Origin: Heterostelium album PN500
Lineage: Eukaryota > Evosea > Eumycetozoa > Acytosteliales > Acytosteliaceae
Assembly (NCBI RefSeq): GCF_000004825.1
Contig: NW_008805066.1
Coordinates: forward strand, 1,054,001 to 1,118,000
Length of the DNA: 64,000 nucleotides
Direction: 5' to 3'
Shown here in pieces: positions 49,216 to 60,499 of the stretch; the first letter of the stretch is position 1, and each line of letters starts with the position of its first letter. The notes beneath the pieces are model-generated. The model made no database searches. It was not told the DNA's origin and worked only from the letters and a program-made list of their open reading frames with translations. Both the position numbers and the translations under genes were made by a program.

Positions 49216-52200
49216 AAAAAACAATAACAATAATAATAATAATAATAATAGTTACAAAAGATATATTATAAGACTTTCAATTTGCTTGTTAAGTTTGTTA
49301 AGTTATATAGGGAGTGTTTAAATATAATCGATATATTCTATCAATTTATTATTAATATTAATTTATATTTTAATAATTAATCATTTTTCTATTTAAAGAA
49401 AATCGATGGCGAGTAATATAAAATTATTTATCAGGATTTGTGGATTTGGGAGAGTTTCGTCGGCAATTAGTTTTAGTACATTACATGAATATTATACTAT
49501 TTCTAAAATTGTTGTGTTTTTTTGGAAAATAAAGTTGATTTGGTTTTGATTTGATTGGATTGACTATTTACTGTGTGACTTTTGAAATTGTCAACAGAAC
49601 AGTGATTGATTGAAGGTTGTTGATTTGGTTGGTTTGTCTTCCAAAATAATTAATATATTGGAAATTGAATTGTTGTTGTCATTGTAAATAGTGTATTGTA
49701 ATTTTTGTTATTGTTGTTAAAATAGATAGATAGATAGATAGTTGGTTATGTACATAAATTAATATATGTTTGTTATAATATTATATTTGGCAATTGATTA
49801 TTTTATATATATATATATAATTTGAATGAAATGATTTTCATCCACGAGGGAATCTTTTAAAAATTGGCATCTTTCTTTCTATTAAATCATTGTTCGGTAC
49901 AGAAGCTGAAAACTCTATATTTGATTGCATAATATTGTTGCTACACATTGGTAACGATAATGTGAAACAACTACTACTTTTTGTTGATTTTGAGAAAAAT
50001 GATATGGAAACTAAATTATCTATAGTAACAAATAATAATTTGAAGGATATTTATTAATAAATATTATAAACTATTTTTTTGAAAAACCTTTTAAAAATAC
50101 ATACTTAGAATTGTCATTTTTTTTTTAAAAGTTGTACTTTTTCGTAAAGCCTTAAATATTAATTAATGGTTGTTGGCAAGATGATGATTTTGATTGGATT
50201 GGATTGATTCAAACAAAAATAAAAATATTTTTGTATTTTACTACTACTTACTTTTTTTTTTTTTTAGATTTAATAATTCTACAAATATCTCTTTCCAAAA
50301 ATCATAGCTATTCTTTAATTACAAATAAAAGAATATTGGGAAAAGCGGAATGATTTTGGATTGTGGCGATAATTATTGGTGATATGAGAATGATACAATT
50401 AGTTGTAAAATAATAACTTTTACAAATAAAATTACTTTAAATTAATTTAAAAAAACTACTATTAATTAATATTGCTGGTTATTTTTTGTTGTATTGTTAT
50501 TATTGATGTGTTAATAATAGATAGTGGAGAGTATTGTGTGTATCAAATGATATTTAATTGATGATGATGATGATGGATTGATTGATTTTTTAATAAAATA
50601 TTGGTGCCAGATAGTGGGAGTATTAATGTATCAAAGAGGGTCTACAATTAATTATTCTACTAAAAAAGCAAAAACAAACTGTGGAATTAAAGCGATAATA
50701 ACTGTGGACTTATAATATTGGAATAAAAGTTATTTTAATGTACAATTGTTATTACTGTTATTGCTGTTGTTGGAATAATAATATTAGGCTTGATTGCAAA
50801 GAAGAAGAGTGGTGGAATTCTATCGATAGGAGTTAACCTTATAGTTGATATCAATGGCTTATTATGTAACTAACTATAGTTTAATATTGCAAATGATATC
50901 TCGAGAGGAGAGAGTGAAGTAAAGTTGTTTAGCTTGGAGAGTGATGGTTAAGGATTTGGTCGTTTGGTTGTTTTAAGTTGTGGTTTAAGACAGATAGACA
51001 GCTGTAGGTAGATAAAATAGAATTTAGTTGGGAGTAATTAATTACTGAAACTATAGATGGAAATAGATGGTGGAACTGTGTTGGTGGTAGTAGTGGTGTT
51101 GGTGTTGTGGTATTGTTATTGTTATTATTATTATTTTATAATTCTAATTTATTATAGTTGGTATGATGAATATGAATTAATCATAAAACTATGAATGAAA
51201 GATTGAATGAATGAATGATTGAATCACAAAACTATGAGATTTGCAAAATAAAGATGGTAAGAGATAACAAATCAGACAATCTGTTTAAGCTTGCTGTTTG
51301 TTGTCACTTTGAGAATTGAGTAAGTGAACACCCTGAAACTTAATCAAAATGTGCAAGAAGAAGTACTAATATTGTACATTTGGAATCTATTAGCAATTTT
51401 TTTCTTTCTGCAACAAGAGTTATCAGAGAAATTTGTTATCATTAACTCTTTTATTGATAATTTTCTAAATATCTCTACCTTTTATGGAATGGAATGAATG
51501 AAGGTGCTATAAAGTGGTAATGATGTTACTAAATGGATTGTTATCATAGAAATGAGATTGGAAATAAATACTCTTTTGGAATTCATAGAGACACATTGTT
51601 ATTTCTTTCCATTTAGATAAAGTTTGAAAATCTTTTTAAAATAAATATTTATTATTATCATTTTTAAAAAGTGGGTGGGTAAAAGGGTAAAAGAGATAAC
51701 AATATATATCGTCGTTTTTTTATTTTTAATTAATTTGCCTGTGTGTGTGATTCAATGTATATTTAATAGAGGTATGATGTATTAATTAAAAAAAAAATGG
51801 TTTAATAGATTATTAAAATTAAAATTTGTTAAAGAAAAATTGAAAGAAACTTATATGATTTTTATAAGTGCTATGTTTCTTTCCTCCAACTTATTTTTTA
51901 TAAATAAATAAATATGACAATGATTCTAGACAGATTTAAAACCATCATAATCACCTGTTGTGGTTATTTTATATATTTATTTGACATACCCATACAATGA
52001 TATCATTGATAAGTCAAGTTGGCAACAGATACTGCCTCACAACAAAATAATATTAAATTGTTATATTAATTCAATAATGATTGTTTTTGTTGTTGTTGTT
52101 GTCTAAAGCAATAATATAAACCATACACACACAACACATATAAATATTCACACACTAGCACTAACACTTAACACATGACTTTTGATCACTGAAAAATCAT

Positions 52201-52927
52201 TATTATTATTTGTTATTATTATATCAATTAGTAACACATTTATAAATGTTTTTTTTGGGGGAGTGTTATTGATTGAATTGAATACATATTTGTGTGACAA
52301 TTTATTTATTACTATTTTATTATAAATATATTGATTTATAATTCTTATTTTTAAAAAATAAACAATTATCAACTTTGCTTGCGTGATTATCTACCTTTTA
52401 AAAGTTGACATACAATTTATAAACTATGTATATCATGATAAAATGTATCTTAGTTTATACAATATAATACAATTTTATATAAAATGACCTCTTTTTTTTG
52501 TTGATGATCATTATATCTATGAAAGATCGCATAATGATTCATGATTTATTTGAAGGTTGAACTTTTTTTATTAAAAAAAAAAAAAAAAAAAAAAAAAACT
52601 TATATTATTATATAATAAAGGAATGAAAAACTATGTTATTATTATACTTCTAAAGATTAATTGATTGTCATAAAAATTTGGGAAATTTTGATATGGTGAC
52701 ATGTGTGAAGTGGGTCAGGTCCAAAAATTAATATATTTAAATTTTATTACGAAAAAATAAAAAATAATCGCATGTGAAAATGGTGGGTGATCTTGGTGAA
52801 TGACAAAGCAAAACAATGAATAAAGATGATTAATGTTGAAATAATATGTTTCATTGTTTGTGTAACATTTAACTATTTCAATATATTATCAATATCTAAT
52901 AAGTAATTACAAAATAAACTTTACTTT
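49216..52927. other. Long gene-poor region
   Basis: 3.7 kb, the longest stretch without a confident gene. It contains a GATA microsatellite (49724-49742), GAT and GTT simple repeats (50560-50580, 51085-51125, 52085-52110) and a poly-A tract of about 26 (near 52575). A possible coding exon lies at 49838-50010 (listed separately). Further left-to-right, minus-strand frames at about 50540-51110 have fewer stops than expected (for example TLFDTLILPLSGTNILLKNQ near 50580-50640), but no convincing gene can be built. No tRNA or other known RNA gene was recognised. Confidence 0.5.
49838..50010 (-). CDS. Possible terminal exon of an unrecognised minus-strand gene
   Basis: Open for 57 codons to a TGA at 49838-49840 and preceded by an acceptor-like AATTTAG. 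The translation has ordinary mixed composition (SLPMCSNNIMQSNIEF, then DLIERKMPIFKRFPRG), unlike the poly-Phe/Lys products of random AT-rich frames here. Upstream exons could not be fixed. It may also be chance or a remnant. Confidence 0.3.
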
Positions 52928-53910
52928 ATGAATAATATTACAAAGAAAATATTGATTGGTGGTGCCTCTGGTTTCGTTGGTAAGGCTCTAACTCAGACTC
53001 TGAAATCGGTGGGTGGCTACGATGTATACACTCTGGTGAGATCACCACCAAAGAGTGCCTATGAGATTCAATGGGATCCTGAGAGATCGACGCTCGACGT
53101 ACAGGCATTCAACACACTGCACCCGGACGTCGTCGTGAACTTGGCCGGTGAGAACATCTTTGGTTTCTGGACGGAGGACAAGAAGCGACGTATCTTGGAG
53201 TCACGTGTCAAAGGCACGAAGCTACTCTCGGACGCATCGGCATCGATGTCGAATCCACCGCTCTTTATATGTGCATCGGGTTGCACCTACTATGGAACGA
53301 GCGTCAGTGTACCGACCGACGAGTCCGCACCGAAAGGCACCGGATTCTTTGCGGACGTGGTCGATCGCTGGGAACGCAGCTGTTCGTCACTGACCGACAT
53401 CAATGCGCGCGTTGTCAATCTGCGTTTCGGCATCATTTTGGATCCCTCCGGTGGATTTCTTCAGATGGTTTACTACCCCTTCTATTTTGGGCTGGGTGGT
53501 GTTATGGCGTCGGGCGAACAATGGTTCCCGTGGGTCAGTCTCGAGGACACACTGAAAATCATTCAATTTGCAATCAACAATCCCAGCGTCTCGGGACCAA
53601 TTAATATTGCCAGCCCAAACCCTGTTACAAACACCGCATTCACTAAAACCATGGGTAGAGTACTAAACCGTCCAACCTTCTTTTGGGTACCAGAGTTTGT
53701 CATAAACACTGTTTTCGGAAGAGAAATGGCAACTGAAACAATCCTTAGTAGTCAAAGAGTTTTACCAAACAAGTAAGTTTATAACTAATTTAGTTTCAAG
53801 TTTTAAAATTAATATTTATTCTTCAATTATTTTCTAGATTGATGGACTATGGATATCAATTTGTAGATACTGATCTTGAAAAAACTTTAAGAAAACAACT
53901 TTCAAGATAA
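52928..53910 (+). CDS. SDR39U1-type epimerase (TIGR01777/YfcH family)
   Basis: Two exons, 52928-53772 and 53838-53910, 305 residues, typical for the family. The N-terminus has the atypical SDR nucleotide-binding motif (ILIGGASGFVGKAL, GxxGxxG). VVNLAGENI, the stretch KKRRILESRVKGTKLL, ASGCTYYGT (active-site Tyr region) and RFGIILDPSGGFLQMV follow, then PWVSLEDTLKIIQF and SGPINIASPNPVTN, all characteristic of this group of extended/atypical short-chain dehydrogenases. Substrate is unknown even for human SDR39U1; NADP(H) is the likely cofactor. The short second exon completes the C-terminus (YQFVDTDLEKTLRKQL). The central part is notably GC-rich compared with the neighbours. Convergent with the lysozyme-like gene. 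Confidence 0.92.
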
Positions 53911-54083
53911 ATATTTTTTTCATGTATAAAGTAATTAAAAAAAAAAAAAAGTTCAAAAAAAAGTATGAATGTATTTGTTTGTCTGTTTGTTTGTTTATAT
54001 TAATTATAATTTTATTTGGGTATTTTAAATTCGATAATAAATGATGTATTTACTGTTCGATTTAACTTTTGTTTTTCCTAAAT

Positions 54084-54958
54084 TTAGTTGGTGGTACCAC
54101 TTCCTGATCCACTACCAGATCCTGAGGAGGCAGAACCAGAGGATGATCCACTACCTGATGATGATCCAGATGATGCTGATGATCCGCTACCTGATGATGA
54201 TCCAGAGGATGCTGATGATCCGCTACCAGAGGAGGATGATGATCCACTTCCAGATGATGCTGATGATCCTGAACCACCAGAAGATGATGATGATGATGAA
54301 CCACCGCTTCCTGAACCAGAGGATGTTGATCCACTGCTACCTGAACCACCAGAGGATTGACCAGAGGATTGACCAGAGGATGAACCACCGGATGATTGAC
54401 CGGATGATTGACCGGATGAGGCACCACCGGATGATTGACCAGAGGATGTGGAACCACCGGATGAGGCACCACCGGATGACGATGAGCTACCGCACTTGCT
54501 CCAACCACTGCAGTCACCGTTTGACCAGGTGGTCCAAGCATTGTAACCTTGAGCGTTGTAAACGGCTACAGCACATTGAGCGTTGATAGTTGGGTTGAAA
54601 AGATCGGATGGAGTAGTACATTGTGGACACAATTCACCACAGTGCTCTGGTAAGATTTGCCAGAGACCAGAGGCACCTGATGGATTTTGAGCATCGGTAT
54701 TCCATGAAGATTCAAAGTAGGCAATACAGATAAAATTGGTTTGTGTTCCAGATGGGAAATATTGACTGGTCAATTGTTGCATTTGTTGACAGTTATAATC
54801 GTCCTAAAAATAATATTAAATTATTCATAATATTAATATTTATATTTTAAAATATTTATTTAATATTATTTATTTTTTCAAAAAAGCTTTGAACTTACAG
54901 CATGGACAACTGCCAAAGCAGCGAGAACAAATAATAAAGCAGATACAAAGAATTTCAT
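54084..54958 (-). CDS. Secreted c-type-lysozyme-like protein with Ser/Gly-rich tail
   Basis: Two exons, in reading order 54899-54958 and 54084-54803, phase 0; 259 residues. Exon 1 is exactly the signal peptide ([20 protein letters not shown]). The next about 95 residues follow the c-type lysozyme pattern: [15 protein letters not shown] with the catalytic Glu at about 51, then [35 protein letters not shown] and eight or so cysteines. The expected reaction is hydrolysis of bacterial cell-wall peptidoglycan, in phagosomes or outside the cell. The second catalytic Asp of lysozymes is not evident. From about 117 to the end the protein is nothing but SSG/GSS-type repeats (about 140 residues), probably a glycosylated tail. 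Divergent from serine racemase. Confidence 0.85.
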
Positions 54959-55556
54959 TGTTGAAATATTATATTTGGATGTAAGATGTAAAATGATATT
55001 GAATAAAAAAAAAATCAGTTGCAAGTTTTGATTCGTTTTATATCTTGGGAACCGCATTGTGAAAAATAAAATATCCTAAAGATGAAAAAATGGATTTTTT
55101 TTTTATTTTTTATTTTAAAATAATCTTTGAAAAGGTTTTGTGAGGTTTTTTTTTTTAGATGAGCCCAAAATGTTGGGCAGCAGAGACTTTTAGAAAAAAG
55201 TAACAATCCTGGTAAAAAAACAAAATGTTTTATTTTAGTAAATTTTTCAAAAGTGTTGTCTAATTAGTTATTAGTTATTACCCCGACATATCTTTGGATA
55301 TTTAATCAAAAAATATCCAAAATACAAATTATTATTAAAAAAAAATTGTGTAAAATAAATTTAAAAATAAATTAAAAAAAATCTTTGGTTTAATTTTATA
55401 ACCTTCATAGTTTTTTAGATTTTTTGAAAAAAAAAAAACAAAAAAAAGAGAAATTTCAAAAGAAAAAAAAAATGATTAATTATTAATTAGCAAATCAAAC
55501 TTAACTATTCAGAATCAGTAATAATCCTCTCAGGCAGCTTTGATTAACAGAAAACT
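54959..55556. other. Divergent promoter region of the lysozyme-like and serine racemase genes
   Basis: AT-rich, with T/A tracts and AATCTTTG repeats. No gene is seen. Confidence 0.45.
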
Positions 55557-56841
55557 ATGGAATGTATTGACAATATTGAATTGACGGTATCACAATCACA
55601 GACGAAAAGTGACGGTGAGTTTGCTGTTACGTTTGAAGATATCAAAGATGCCTACGATAGAATCAAACCGTACGTTCACAAGACACCTGTTATGACCAGT
55701 AAGGCAATCAATGAGATCGCTGGCAAAGATTTATACTTCAAGTGTGAAAACCTCCAAAAGGTAGGTGCATTCAAATTCAGAGGTGCTTGCAACGCCGTAT
55801 TCAAGCTGACCGAAGAGGATCTCAAAAAAGGTGTTGTAACTCACAGCAGTGGTAATCACGGTCAAGCATTGGCACTCGCTGCAAAAATGAGAGGAACAAC
55901 TGCATATGTTGTAGTACCAAATAATGCTCCAAAGAGTAAGTAAAGAAATAACAAAATATTATCTTTGAATTGCTTAATTATTAACATAAGACGCTATTAT
56001 GTTTTAACTATACAGTTAAATTGGATGCAATTCAAGGTTATGGTGCTAATGTTACATTGTGCGAGCCAACATTAGTTGCACGTGAGAGTGGTGTTGAGAA
56101 ATTGATTCAAGAACATGGTGCTACTTTGATTCATCCATTCGATAACAGAGAGGTTATTGCCGGTCAAGGAACTGTAGCAATTGAACTACTCTCACAAGTT
56201 GAGAACTTAGATGCTATTATTGTTCCTATTGGTGGTGGTGGTGTTGTAAGTAACTAAACTAAACTAATACTTTTATAAACATACTTTACTAACTGATTAC
56301 CATTAAACATTGATAATAATAATTATAATAATAGTGCTCAGGTATTTCAATCGCAGCAAAGAGAATGAATCCAGAGATAAAGATTATTGGTGTCGAACCA
56401 ACCGGTGCAGATGATGCATGTCGTTCATTTAAAAAGGGTGAAAGACTACCACATCTCGAAGGTTATCCAAATACTATTGCCGATGGTCTGTTGACAACCG
56501 TCGGTGACTTGACATGGCCAGTTATTAAATCGCATTTACATAATGTTTTGACTGTTGACGACAACGAGATCAAAGCTGCAATGAAAGTAAGTTAATATAT
56601 AGTTTAAACTTTGTATCTTTATTCATTTCACGATTTGTTAACTAACAAATTAATAATCTAATAGTTGGTATGGGATAGAATGAAATTAATTATTGAACCA
56701 TCATCTGCAACAGTATTAGCTGCAGTTCTATCAAAGGAATTCAAAGAACTTTACGGTCAAGACGGTACCATTAAGAGAATCGGTTTGATTGTAACCGGTG
56801 GTAATGTAGATTTAGCAAAGGTACTCACTTTCTTTAGTTAA
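55557..56841 (+). CDS. srr: Serine racemase (PLP-dependent, threonine dehydratase fold)
   Basis: Four exons, 55557-55935, 56016-56245, 56335-56586 and 56665-56841, 345 residues. Fold type II PLP motifs: NLQKVGAFKFRGA with the cofactor lysine at about K73, SSGNHGQALALAA, the phosphate-binding GGGG loop at the exon 2-3 join (IVPIGGGGV then CSGIS), and near the C-terminus EPSSATVLAAVL and IVTGGNVDLAKV. The sequence NVDLAKVL instead of a regulatory domain distinguishes it from biosynthetic threonine deaminase. It interconverts L- and D-serine and eliminates serine to pyruvate and ammonia. The N-terminal 25 residues are an extension with no motif. Introns are phase 1, 0 and 0. Convergent with the centractin gene. 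Confidence 0.92.
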
Positions 56842-57122
56842 TCAAACAATCAATCAATCAATCAATCAATAAATCATTGTATTGTTGATAAACAAACAAT
56901 TAAAGTTTAATTTAAATTAGTTTAATTTAGTTTATTAAATCGATTATTATTATAAAATAGTAATAATAAACTAAAAAATAAAAATAAATAGTAGTAATAA
57001 CTATTCATTATATATTGTTATTATAGTTGTTGTTGTTGTTTAGTTGTTGTTATAGGTTGTTATTTAATTAGCTTTGTTTTGTTGTTATATTTATGTTTGT
57101 TTGTTGTTTTGTTTTGTTTTGT

Positions 57123-58596
57123 TTACAATATCTTTCTATGCAAAATAGAAGCACCTTCATCTTCGTATTCTTGTGCGGTTACCCAAAGATCTTTAAAGGT
57201 GGTAAGTGAAGCTAAAATAGAACCACCGATCCATGCTGAATATTTACGCTCGAGTGGCGCGGTAATCTTGATCTTTACGTCCTTGGGTGCCAGCTTTTTG
57301 ACCTCGTGCAAAAGACGCTCACCGAAACCGGTGAACAACGTCGAACCACCACCCAGAATGATGTTGGCGTACAACGTCTTACGCAAATCAATGTCGGACT
57401 TGCGAATCGATGTATCGATACACTGGTGAATACCCGGTGATTCGTCACCGATGATATCCGGGTGGAACAACAACTCGGGCGCACGGAACTTCTCTGCACC
57501 GAGATCGATCAAGTTGCCGTCGGGCAACTGATAGGTTGTCTGTACTGGTTTACTACTGGTTGTATTATCGAGTTCACGCATCTCCTCTTCTTTCTGCGGG
57601 TCGAAAGCGACGTAGCATGTCTTCTCCTTGATGGTGCGGACGACTTCGCGCTCGGCCGAGGTGTTAAAGTTGTAGCCACCGCGTCGTAGCAGGTACGAGA
57701 GGTGATCGGTGATGTCACGACCACCGATATCGATACGAGTGATGGCGTGTGGCAGTGCGAAACCTTCAAACACCGGAACGGCATGTGTCACACCGTCACC
57801 GCTGTCCAAAACTATACCGGTTGTCTTACCGCTGGCGTACAAACTGAGAATCGCTGGAATCGAAAAGTAGAGTGCTGGTGCATTGTATGTTTCAAAGAAT
57901 AGCTCTGCTGCTCTCTCCCTATGAAGTCTTGGATTATTTGGTACATCTGTTAATAATACTGGATGCTATAATCATGTTTAGTATTAATATATTCATCCTG
58001 TCACTAATAATAACTATATCATATCATTTGTCTATGACTTACTTCAGATGATTGAATTTTTAATAGTTCATATGTATGATTCCAAACTCTTTCCATACAA
58101 TCCCAATGAGTTACAACACCATGTGTCATTGGATGCTTCAGCTTTAATATACCACGCATATCATGAATACGTTCACCAACGAAATATGATGAATCATTTT
58201 CAACACTTGATCCAATTACTTTTTTATACTTTGGGTTTCCAATCCTATATTATTATGATAACATAATGAATGGTAATGATAATGATTACGATGATGATGA
58301 TGATGATAATCCAATATATTGATTGTTTAATTGTATTGTATGATTTAAAAATGAATGAATATTAATATGATATTATGATTGATAAATTCATTTCTATCTC
58401 TTACAATGATGGGAATATAGAAGATGGTTGATCTTGTCCTGCAAAACCTGCTTTTATAATTGCTGAACCCTAATAATATTTTCAAAATCAAAAAAAATTA
58501 GCATTCATAATGTAATTGTTATTTTTGTTGTTTTGTTATCCATACATTATCAATTACAACTGGTTGATTTGAAAATTCAACTTGATTTGATGACAT
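57123..58596 (-). CDS. arpA: Actin-related protein 1 (centractin)
   Basis: Four exons, in reading order 58546-58596, 58405-58469, 58043-58244 and 57123-57965; 386 residues. Actin-fold motifs: [20 protein letters not shown] (phosphate 1), GVVLDSGDG-type phosphate 2 ([20 protein letters not shown]), and adenosine motif [46 protein letters not shown] and [20 protein letters not shown], plus the C-terminus [15 protein letters not shown], match Arp1 rather than conventional actin or other Arps. Arp1 forms the short filament of dynactin, which links dynein to cargo. An insertion relative to animal Arp1 ([17 protein letters not shown]) lies before LPDG. Codon use is strikingly GC-rich in the last exon. 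Divergent from eS7. Confidence 0.93.
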
Positions 58597-59388
58597 GATA
58601 AATCTGATTAATTATATAAAGTCAATTCTAATCAAAAATATCTATCAAATGTGTCAATCTATTTTTATTATTATACAACTTGGATATTCTATACAATCTA
58701 TTGACTGACTCTACTACTCTAATATACAATGTTTTTATTTTTCTTTTGTTTAAAAGTGACTCTTGATGCAGTATTTATTAAAGAAAAAAAAAGATAATTA
58801 TATAATTACTATGATGTTAGACACAAAAAATCAAAAAAAAAAATTATTATTATATTATTTTTAATTTTTTTTGTGTTATTATTATTTTTGATGATCACTA
58901 TTACCACACTCAAATTCATAGTTCATAAAAACTATTGTTTGCAAAACTTTTGGCACACCAAAATTTCAAAGTCAAATGTATGTAACGTTTTCGAATTGAA
59001 TTTTTATTTTTTTCAATTTTTTTAATTTTGGATGCGCAGTGGTGTGTGGGCGATTCTCTGGACAGTGGAGGTCCAATATGTGAGAGTTAACCCATACATA
59101 GCTTTCTTTCTTTTTTTTTTCAATCTAAGGATCAGAGGCCACTACGTATGTCGTCTTAATAATAAATAATATCACAGTATAGATAGATTTAGATTAGACT
59201 TGAAGTGATGATGTGATGGCGTTAGTATTAGGTTGATATATGATTAAGATAGGAGAAACAGGTTCAATATATATCTTGGAACGCATTCATCATCACACAT
59301 CCATCATGTCTACCAGCTAATCTATGGGATTGAAGAACATTAAAGACTAATTCGAATCAATCTACTATCATTATCATTACTACAGAAA
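58597..59388. promoter_or_regulatory. Divergent promoter region of arpA and rps7
   Basis: AT-rich with T tracts at 58850-58870 and 59105-59120. A GC-richer island (59030-59075, GGATGCGCAGTGGTGTGTGG) stands out. GTATGT near 59146 and TACAG just before the eS7 start (59385) could bound an intron in the 5' leader, which would be usual for a ribosomal protein gene, but this is only a possibility. Confidence 0.4.
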
Positions 59389-60072
59389 ATGCTTACCACC
59401 AAGAAGAAGATTGTCAAACCAGCCGGTAAGGAACCAACCGAGACTGAAAACACCATCGCCCAAGCTCTCTTGGATTTGGAGCAAAACGACTTCAAGGATT
59501 TGAAGGATCTCCAAATTGTCTCTGCCAAGGAGTACGATGTCTCCGAAGGAAAGAAGGCTATCGTTATCTTTGTCCCCTTCCGTCAACTCAAGGCTTACCA
59601 CAAGGTATGTAATAGTAACAAAACAAATAACAGGAAAAACAACACTTTAGGACGAAACCATTAATTTTAGTATATGTTTGGACGATTATCATTTTAGATT
59701 CAACAAAAGTTGGTTTGGGAGTTGGAAAAGAAGTTGGGTGGTAAGACCGTTATGTTCATTGCCCAAAGAAGAATCATCCACAAGGTTTCTTCAACCAACA
59801 AGGTCAAGCAACAAAAGGTACCAATCTCCCGTACCATCAAGGCTGTCCACGATGCCATGTTAGACGACCTCGTCTTCCCAACCAACATTGTCGGAAGAAG
59901 ATTGAGATACAGACTCGACGGTACCAAGCTCCACAAGGTCTATTTGGATCGTAAGGAAATGACTGTCACCGAACACAAGCTCGACTCATTCTCTGCTGTT
60001 TACCACAAATTGACTGGTAAGGACGTCGTTTTCGAATTCCCAGTTCAATCTGCCTCCTCTGAACAAAACTAA
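59389..60072 (+). CDS. rps7: 40S ribosomal protein S7 (eS7)
   Basis: Two exons, 59389-59604 and 59698-60072, phase 0; 196 residues, the family's usual length. Signatures: [30 protein letters not shown] at the exon join, [45 protein letters not shown] and [20 protein letters not shown], ending with [14 protein letters not shown]. eS7 is a component of the eukaryotic small ribosomal subunit. Codon use is strongly optimised (AAG, GTC, ACC), as in other highly expressed dictyostelid genes. Confidence 0.96.
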
Positions 60073-60499
60073 ACACAATCCATTCTTTGTAATGCCGAGG
60101 GTTGGAATCTGATCAAAATAAAAGGCCTTAAAAATATATATATTAAATACCAAAATAGTATTTAAAATATTTTTTAAATCATCTTTGTTTGTTTTATACT
60201 ATTAACACTTTTTTTTTCTCTTTCTTTCTCTTTTGTTTTCTATCATTTCTGTTCAAACAGTGCAGGAGAATGTTTAGGTATAACATTTATGATTATAACT
60301 CGTTTTATTACTTTCATTAACACTTTTTGCATACCACACTCACAATTGCTATTTTTAGGTTTTTAATTTGATTTTCATTTTTTTTTTACTATTTAATTAA
60401 TTTGTTTATTCTATCCTATGAACTCCAATTGATTCATTTTATTAATTATAATATATCAGATTAATCTTTAGTTATTTGTTCAAAGAAGTAAAGCTAATA
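60073..60499. other. Spacer between eS7 and the plus-strand B-box gene
   Basis: Contains the eS7 3' region (AATAAAAGG near 60117) and a T-rich stretch. The conserved leader of the array copies is not recognisable before the B-box start. No gene is seen. Confidence 0.5.

Noticed and set aside
49216-52927. tRNA, snRNA or class I RNA gene in the gene-poor region
   Set aside because: I looked for tRNA B-box-like GGTTCGA motifs, the class I CCTTACAGCAA motif and U-snRNA cores and found none.
54041-54586. Two long frames opposite or overlapping the lysozyme-like gene (Met/His-rich and Val/His-rich)
   Set aside because: Both are shadows of the Ser/Gly repeat; only the minus-strand frame with signal peptide and lysozyme pattern makes sense.
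58048-58266. 72-codon plus-strand frame
   Set aside because: Antisense of centractin exon 3.
60476-60499. Upstream in-frame ATG of the plus-strand B-box gene
   Set aside because: All six array copies start at the MT[MNI]KCLNHQ methionine; the extra eight residues have no counterpart.
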